Of a stretch of 10,540 nt of DNA, positions 6,782-10,540 are shown piece by piece. Source of the stretch: an uncultured Mesorhizobium sp. GTDB lineage: Bacteria > Pseudomonadota > Alphaproteobacteria > Rhizobiales > Rhizobiaceae. The stretch covers positions 1 to 10,540 of the forward strand of contig CATMOC010000085.1 of assembly GCA_950071955.1 (NCBI GenBank), read 5' to 3'. Position 1 is the stretch's first letter; every line of letters starts with the position of its first letter. A program made the translations under genes and the position numbers. The notes below the pieces were generated by a model. That model ran no database searches, was not told where the DNA came from, and worked only from the letters and a program-made list of their open reading frames with translations.

Positions 6782-7619
6782 CGCCGATGCTGGCCGCGAA
6801 CTCGTCCTTCAGCTCGTTCCAGAGTTCCTCGTGGATGGCGCTGAACTCGGGCCGGAACCGCAGCTCCATGGCGTTTCTCGGCCGCTCGAAGGGGATGTCG
6901 CGCGTGGCACGGATCCGGCCCGGCCGGGAGGTGAACACCACGACGCGGTCGGCCATGAGCACGGCCTCCTCGAGATCGTGCGTGACCAGGATGACGGTCA
7001 TCTGCCGCCTCTCGACCAGGTGCAGCAGTTCCTGCTGGAGCAGAAGGCGGAGCTGCGCGTCGAGTGCGCCGAAAGGTTCGTCCAGCAGCAGCGTCTCCGG
7101 CTCGTAGATCAGCATGCGGGCAAGCGCGGCGCGCTTGCGCATGCCGCCGGAGAGCTCGGCCGGATAGTGACGCTCGAAGCCGCCGAGGCCGACGAGGTCG
7201 ATCATCTCCGCGACCCGTTCGCGGCGTTCGCCGGCACTTGCCTTGCGGCAACGCAATTCGAACGCGATCCCGATGTTGTCGGCGACGGTGCGCCAGGGCA
7301 GCAGCGTATCCTTCTGGGTCATGTAGCCGACCCGCGTGTTGGCGGCCAAGACCGGAGCCCCGTCGTATTCGATCGTGCCTTCGGTTGGTGCGAGCAGTCC
7401 GGCCACCATGTTCAGGATGGTGGATTTTCCGCAGCCGCTCGGCCCGACCAGGGCGAGGAACTGCTTTTCGGGAACCTCGAGCGTCACGCCATCGACGGCA
7501 CGCACCGTCTTGCCGCGCGTCGCAAAATCGACCGCCACCTTCTCCAGGCCGATCTTGCGGCGGCGCGCCTCCGTCGGCCCGACGGCCGGTTCGGGGTGTA
7601 CGAGACGCAGTACGGGCAT
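6762..7619 (-). CDS. ABC transporter ATP-binding protein, SsuB/TauB type
   Basis: The 285-residue protein powers the importer on the cytoplasmic face of the membrane. All ATPase motifs are intact: Walker A GPSGCGKST (59-67), Q-loop with Q102, signature LSGGMRKRAALARML (156-170), Walker B LLLDEP (177-182) followed by D-loop GALD, and the switch histidine H214 in LVTHDLEEA. The C-terminal part, with TSRPGRIRATRDIPFERPRN, is typical of the nitrate/sulfonate/taurine subclass. The reading frame stays open far upstream, across the permease gene, but the real start is ATG at 7619: AGGAGG lies six bases before it and only two bases separate it from the permease stop. A tail of about 20 residues precedes the nucleotide-binding domain proper. 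It overlaps the second permease gene by 20 bases. Confidence 0.95.
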   Translation of the reverse strand: MPVLRLVHPEPAVGPTEARRRKIGLEKVAVDFATRGKTVRAVDGVTLEVPEKQFLALVGPSGCGKSTILNMVAGLLAPTEGTIEYDGAPVLAANTRVGYMTQKDTLLPWRTVADNIGIAFELRCRKASAGERRERVAEMIDLVGLGGFERHYPAELSGGMRKRAALARMLIYEPETLLLDEPFGALDAQLRLLLQQELLHLVERRQMTVILVTHDLEEAVLMADRVVVFTSRPGRIRATRDIPFERPRNAMELRFRPEFSAIHEELWNELKDEFAASIGGERGAK

Positions 7620-7621
7620 CG

Positions 7622-8395
7622 TCAGCCTCCTCGTGTTTCCAGGTGGCGCCAGCGCAGCAGCCTGTCTTCCATCAGCGTGGTCGCCTCGTTGACGAGGCCG
7701 CCGAAGACCATCAGCACGAAGAGCGCGGAGTAGATTCCGGTCATGTCGAACTGCTGCGCGGAGCGGGTGATGAGATGACCGAGACCGCTGCGCGACAGCA
7801 TCATCTCGCCGATCACCGCCGCGATGAGGGCATAGGGCAGCGCATTGCGCAGCCCTGCGATCGTCCATGTCAGGCAGGAGGGCACCACGACCTTGAAGAA
7901 GCGCTCGCTTGCGGTCGCACCCATCAGTTCCAGCGAGTCCATGAGTTCGTCGTCCACCGCGCGAGCGCCGGAAAAGGAGTTGAAGAACATCAGCAGGAAC
8001 GACACGAAGGCCACCAGCACGATCTTCGGCTGCATGCCCAGGCCAAACCACATGATGAGCAGCGGCGTCAGGGCAACGATAGGCAGCGAGTTGAGGAGCA
8101 CGATGAAGGGCCGGAACACGGCCGCGAGCCGCACCGAGCGTCCGAGCAGCATGCCGGCGAGCACCCCCGCCGGTATGCCGATTGCCAGTCCCGACGCGAT
8201 CTCGGTCGCCGTGACGGCCAGGTGGTACCAGAGATCGCCGGCGACCCACTGGGCGAGCCGTCCGGCGATTGCGACCGGACTGCTGATCCAGCGATCCGAG
8301 ACCAGGCGCGCGCACGCCTCCCACGCCGCGAGAATCGCGGCCAGAAGGAAGACGCGCTGCACCCAGAGGCTGGATCCGCCCGACACCGTCGGCAA
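7622..8395 (-). CDS. ABC transporter permease, SsuC/TauC type (first permease)
   Basis: This 257-residue inner-membrane protein has the BPD permease layout: a first helix at about 11-30, a core with LLNSLPIVALTPLLIMWFGLG (100-120), and the EAA loop with LELMGATASERFFKVVVP (155-172) that docks on the ATPase. It is clearly related to, but different in sequence from, the second permease of the same operon, so the pore is probably a heterodimer rather than the homodimer usual for SsuC-like systems. It begins one base after the binding-protein stop. The start is not well fixed: TTG at 8395 keeps the reading frame tight to the upstream gene but lacks a good ribosome site, and GTG at 8386 (three codons in) is equally possible. 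No mutation or truncation is visible. Confidence 0.92.
   Translation of the reverse strand: MPTVSGGSSLWVQRVFLLAAILAAWEACARLVSDRWISSPVAIAGRLAQWVAGDLWYHLAVTATEIASGLAIGIPAGVLAGMLLGRSVRLAAVFRPFIVLLNSLPIVALTPLLIMWFGLGMQPKIVLVAFVSFLLMFFNSFSGARAVDDELMDSLELMGATASERFFKVVVPSCLTWTIAGLRNALPYALIAAVIGEMMLSRSGLGHLITRSAQQFDMTGIYSALFVLMVFGGLVNEATTLMEDRLLRWRHLETRGG
7626..7631 (-). promoter_or_regulatory. Ribosome binding site fixing the ATPase start
   Basis: AGGAGG on the minus strand, six bases before ATG at 7619, inside the last codons of the first permease gene. It rules out the much longer upstream-extended frame as the true gene. Confidence 0.8.
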
Positions 8396-8396
8396 C

Positions 8397-9449
8397 CTAT
8401 TTCAGGATCTCGCCCGCCGCCTTCTCGGCGAAGCTGTCGTCGACGAAATCCTCGTAGGTGACGGTGACCGGCTCCGGGGAAGTGATGGCCACCCAGTCGA
8501 GCAGCTTCTGGTAGCCTTCCTTGGAGATGACCGGCGTCGTTGCCGACTTGCCGCGGAACTTCGGCTCGAATGCGGAGAAGAGCGCGGCATCGGTTTCGGG
8601 GAAATAGCTCTTCAGCTTGGCGCCGACCGCGTCGGCATCGGCCGCCTGTGCCTTCATCGCTTTGGTCAGGGCGTTGACCATGCGCTGGGCGAGTTCCGGC
8701 TTCTCCTTCGTCAGCGCTCCGCGCGTGATGATGGCCGTATACGGAACGCCTGCGAGTTCGGGGATGTCGTCGGTCAGCGGATCGATCACGACCTTGCCGA
8801 GACCGGCCGCTTCGGCCTGCTGCGGAAAAGGCGCGCCCAGCATGAAGCCGTCGACCGCTCCCTGCTCGAACGCAGCGAACATGGCGGGGGGACTGCCCAG
8901 CGGCTGGATCGTCAGCGCCTGCTCGGGGTTCTTGCCGCGCGGCACGAGCCAGCTGCGCAGGAGAACGTCGGTGGTGCTTCCGATTCCGGTGACGCCCACC
9001 GATATGTCCTTCAGCCTCTCGACCTTGTCGTCGACTGACATGTCGGGGGTGATGCCGGTCTTCTCCAGCGCGGCGTTCGAAAGCACGAGCTGGATCGGAT
9101 AGCCGTTGAACAGGGCTCCGACCGAGACGAGGTCAGCACCGTTCTGGCGCGCGGTGATGGCCGCCTGCATGCCGACTACGGCGAAGTCGGCGCTGCCGCC
9201 GGCGACTGCGGCGATCTGGCGCGAGCCGGAACCGACGTCGACCCAGTCGATCGCAATGCCCTCCTTCTCGAAGAGGCCCTCTGCCTCGGCGACGTAGAAG
9301 GGATAGAAGTGCAGCGCCGCTCCGGGCGTCGCGATGGTGACGGTCTGCGTGTCCTGGGCGGCGGCCGGGGCCGCCAGGGCCAGTCCGGCCGCGACGGCGA
9401 GTGCGCGCAGGGGAACTCGCAGCGCGGATGCGAATCGGTTGTCAGTCAT
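8397..9449 (-). CDS. ABC transporter substrate-binding protein (SsuA/NMT1-like)
   Basis: The 350-residue periplasmic protein captures the solute for the importer. An N-terminal secretion signal is visible: basic start, hydrophobic stretch LAVAAGLALAAP and an A-A-A cleavage site near residues 29-31, before QDTQTVTIA. The mature part has the class II binding-protein pattern of the nitrate/sulfonate/taurine/NMT1 group: FYPFYVAEAEGLFEKEGIAI, then AAVAGGSADFAVVGMQAAITA (the hinge and first-lobe region), ISVGVTGIGSTTDVLLR (possible ligand contacts), and FEQGAVDGFMLGAPFP. The start is ATG at 9449 with GGGAGG five bases upstream. It heads the transporter operon, and its AT-rich leader carries an operator-like palindrome. 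The ligand cannot be named: members bind sulfonates, pyrimidines, riboflavin-like compounds and aromatic acids. Confidence 0.93.
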   Translation of the reverse strand: MTDNRFASALRVPLRALAVAAGLALAAPAAAQDTQTVTIATPGAALHFYPFYVAEAEGLFEKEGIAIDWVDVGSGSRQIAAVAGGSADFAVVGMQAAITARQNGADLVSVGALFNGYPIQLVLSNAALEKTGITPDMSVDDKVERLKDISVGVTGIGSTTDVLLRSWLVPRGKNPEQALTIQPLGSPPAMFAAFEQGAVDGFMLGAPFPQQAEAAGLGKVVIDPLTDDIPELAGVPYTAIITRGALTKEKPELAQRMVNALTKAMKAQAADADAVGAKLKSYFPETDAALFSAFEPKFRGKSATTPVISKEGYQKLLDWVAITSPEPVTVTYEDFVDDSFAEKAAGEILK

Positions 9450-9535
9450 GGATTCCTCCCGATGTCATTTCCGCCGCACGCAGGACTGGCGGACAATGTG
9501 TCGGCCAGGCTCCTCCCTGCATCGGCAGCTCAAAA

Positions 9536-9561
9536 CTAATTAACTTGTTATATTTTTGCAA
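9536..9561 (-). promoter_or_regulatory. Promoter/operator region of the ABC transporter operon
   Basis: The 127-base gap upstream of the binding-protein gene holds a short AT-rich block. It contains a perfect palindrome TAACTTGTTA (9541-9550), extended to TTAACTTGTTAT at 9540-9551. On the minus strand two promoter readings are possible: TTGCAA (9561-9556) with TAGTTT 17 bases later, or TATAAC (9552-9547, five of six matches to TATAAT) as a -10 with a poor -35. In either case the palindrome overlaps the polymerase site, as expected for a repressor operator. Ten of twelve bases match the element before the thiolase operon. The rest of the gap (9462-9535) shows no hairpin followed by a T-run and no other structure. 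Confidence 0.55.
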
Positions 9562-9576
9562 GCTTCGAATCGCGGC

Positions 9577-10482
9577 TCATGGCGCCGCCTCGGGATCGCC
9601 GCCGACGATGACGTCGCCCCATTCCTCGAAGACCTTGATCATGGTCGAGTAATCGGCATCGGCGCCCAGCCGCGCGGCGATGTGGGTGAAAAGGCCCGAG
9701 ACGGTGAAACCCATGGTCGCCGGCATGCGCAGGTCCTGCGCGAGTTCGAGATAGAGGCCGATGTCCTTCAGCCCGATCGTCAGCGGCCCGCCATAGTCGA
9801 AGGTCCGCGGCAGGATCGCCTTGGGAAACTTGTCCACGGTGGCAGAGTTGCGCCCCGTGCTGACGTTGATGACGTCGATCATCGTTCTTGCGTCGAGGCC
9901 GGCCTTCACGCCCATCGAGATCGCCTCGCAGGTGGTGACGAAGGCGGTGATGGACAGGATGTTGTTCACGAGCTTGCACACCTGGGCCATGCCCGGTTCC
10001 GCGCCGATCACGAAGATGTTCGAGGCGACGGAGGCAAGCGCCGGCCGCGCCGCTTCGATCAGATCAGGCGCGCCCGCGACGATCGCGGTGAGCTTGCCTT
10101 CCGCCGCGCCGCGCGGTCCGCCGCTGATCGGCGCATCCAGGAAACCGATGCCGGCGGCCCCGAGCCTCGCACCGATCGCGGCGATGGTGCCACGCCCCAG
10201 CGTCGACATCTCGACATAGGTCGCGATCCGGCTACCGTGAAAGACGCCGAGATCGCCGAAGGCCGTATCCAAACTCGCCTGCTTGCCGGGCAGGCAGGCG
10301 AAGACGATTTCCACGCGATCGGCCACGTCTCGCGGGCTTGCGGCGATCGTGCCGCCCGCTGCTTCGAGCAGCCGGAGCGCTTCGGCGGCGCTGTCGAAGC
10401 CCACCACCTCGTGACCGCACTCGATCATCCGCCGCGCCATCGAGCCACCCATGTGGCCGAGGCCGATCATGCCGATTTCCAT
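9577..10482 (-). CDS. NAD(P)-dependent 3-hydroxyisobutyrate dehydrogenase-family oxidoreductase
   Basis: The 301-residue protein belongs to the beta-hydroxyacid dehydrogenase family (3-hydroxyisobutyrate dehydrogenase, tartronate semialdehyde reductase, related enzymes). The Rossmann motif is GLGHMGGSMA (7-16), with an acidic residue at the end of the second strand (D30) that would favour NAD. The substrate loop DAPISGG is at 116-122, the catalytic lysine is K170 in QVCKLVNNIL, and the second cofactor motif GLKDIGLYLELA is at 237-248. Length is normal. The start is ATG at 10482 behind GGGAGGAA. It would oxidise a 3-hydroxy acid to the semialdehyde in the cytoplasm or catalyse the reverse reaction. 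It is separated from the transporter operon by a gap with its own promoter elements, so it may belong to the upstream unit. Whether it acts in the same pathway is not certain. Confidence 0.92.
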   Translation of the reverse strand: MEIGMIGLGHMGGSMARRMIECGHEVVGFDSAAEALRLLEAAGGTIAASPRDVADRVEIVFACLPGKQASLDTAFGDLGVFHGSRIATYVEMSTLGRGTIAAIGARLGAAGIGFLDAPISGGPRGAAEGKLTAIVAGAPDLIEAARPALASVASNIFVIGAEPGMAQVCKLVNNILSITAFVTTCEAISMGVKAGLDARTMIDVINVSTGRNSATVDKFPKAILPRTFDYGGPLTIGLKDIGLYLELAQDLRMPATMGFTVSGLFTHIAARLGADADYSTMIKVFEEWGDVIVGGDPEAAP

Positions 10483-10502
10483 CGCCGTTCCTCCCGTGGA
10501 TT

Positions 10503-10540
10503 CTAGGTTTGGTAGAGGCGCCCGAAGCCGGGCGCGCTGC
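10503..10540 (-). CDS. Possible C-terminal tail of an upstream gene
   Basis: A minus-strand frame entering at the right edge reads SAPGFGRLYQT and stops at TAG (10505-10503), 20 bases before the dehydrogenase start. The close spacing, with the dehydrogenase ribosome site inside the gap, is what an operon junction would look like. Twelve codons are too few to name a family. The same bases form a hairpin (10518-10524 with 10529-10535, seven pairs, four-base loop) but no T-run follows on either strand, so a terminator is less likely than coding sequence. Confidence 0.3.
   Translation of the reverse strand, partial: SAPGFGRLYQT

Noticed and set aside
7620..8324. Upstream extension of the ATPase frame by about 235 codons
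   Set aside because: It runs out of frame through the first permease gene, has low-complexity Arg-rich content, and the ATPase has its own AGGAGG and ATG at 7619.
9548..9580. Ten-codon frame MSRDSKLAKI whose ATG overlaps the dehydrogenase stop as ATGA, ending in the operator region
   Set aside because: It has no run of regulatory codons, no following attenuator hairpin and no ribosome site of its own. Most likely chance, though a remnant of a lost gene start cannot be excluded.
10518..10535. Perfect seven-base-pair hairpin GCGCCCG/CGGGCGC at the right edge as a terminator
   Set aside because: No T-run follows on either strand, and the bases read through as plausible coding sequence ending at TAG 10503. 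GC-rich coding DNA makes such hairpins often.

Overview
The window is a compact, high-GC stretch (well above 60% G+C by eye) with every supported gene on the minus strand, so transcription runs from high to low coordinates. Codon use, 1-4 base gene overlaps, frequent GTG/TTG starts and the gene types suggest an alphaproteobacterium, probably of the Hyphomicrobiales/Rhizobiales kind. That placement is inference; there is no rRNA, tRNA or marker gene.

Layout in transcription order. At 10503-10540 there may be the last codons of an upstream gene. At 9577-10482 lies a beta-hydroxyacid dehydrogenase of the 3-hydroxyisobutyrate dehydrogenase type. A 127-base gap (9450-9576) follows, with an AT-rich palindrome in a likely promoter. 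Then comes a complete ABC importer of the SsuA/TauA/NMT1 class: a secreted binding protein (8397-9449), a first permease (7622-8395), an ATPase (6762-7619) and a second, different permease (5996-6781). It is followed, almost without gaps, by two tandem, diverged DUF3237 genes (5503-5976 and 5034-5501).

A second AT-rich promoter region (about 4981-5012) then starts a CoA-thioester degradation operon: thiolase (3698-4918), fused enoyl-CoA hydratase/3-hydroxyacyl-CoA dehydrogenase (1602-3701), a zinc-independent medium-chain dehydrogenase/reductase (555-1571), a PaaI-type hotdog thioesterase (70-543) and the first 24 codons of a short-chain dehydrogenase (1-73).

The genes fit together as an import-and-degrade module. 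The transporter would bring in a small organic acid or related compound, and the lower operon would hydrate, oxidise and thiolytically cleave its CoA ester, with the thioesterase recycling stalled intermediates. The CoA ligase and acyl-CoA dehydrogenase needed to start such a pathway are not in the window, and neither is a regulator. The substrate cannot be read from the sequence. The two most interesting points are a near-identical operator-like motif (TTAAYTTGTTA, same orientation) in both promoter regions, which suggests one regulator for both units, and the paired DUF3237 genes of unknown function locked between transporter and catabolic operon. No mobile element, CRISPR array, RNA gene or clear terminator was seen.
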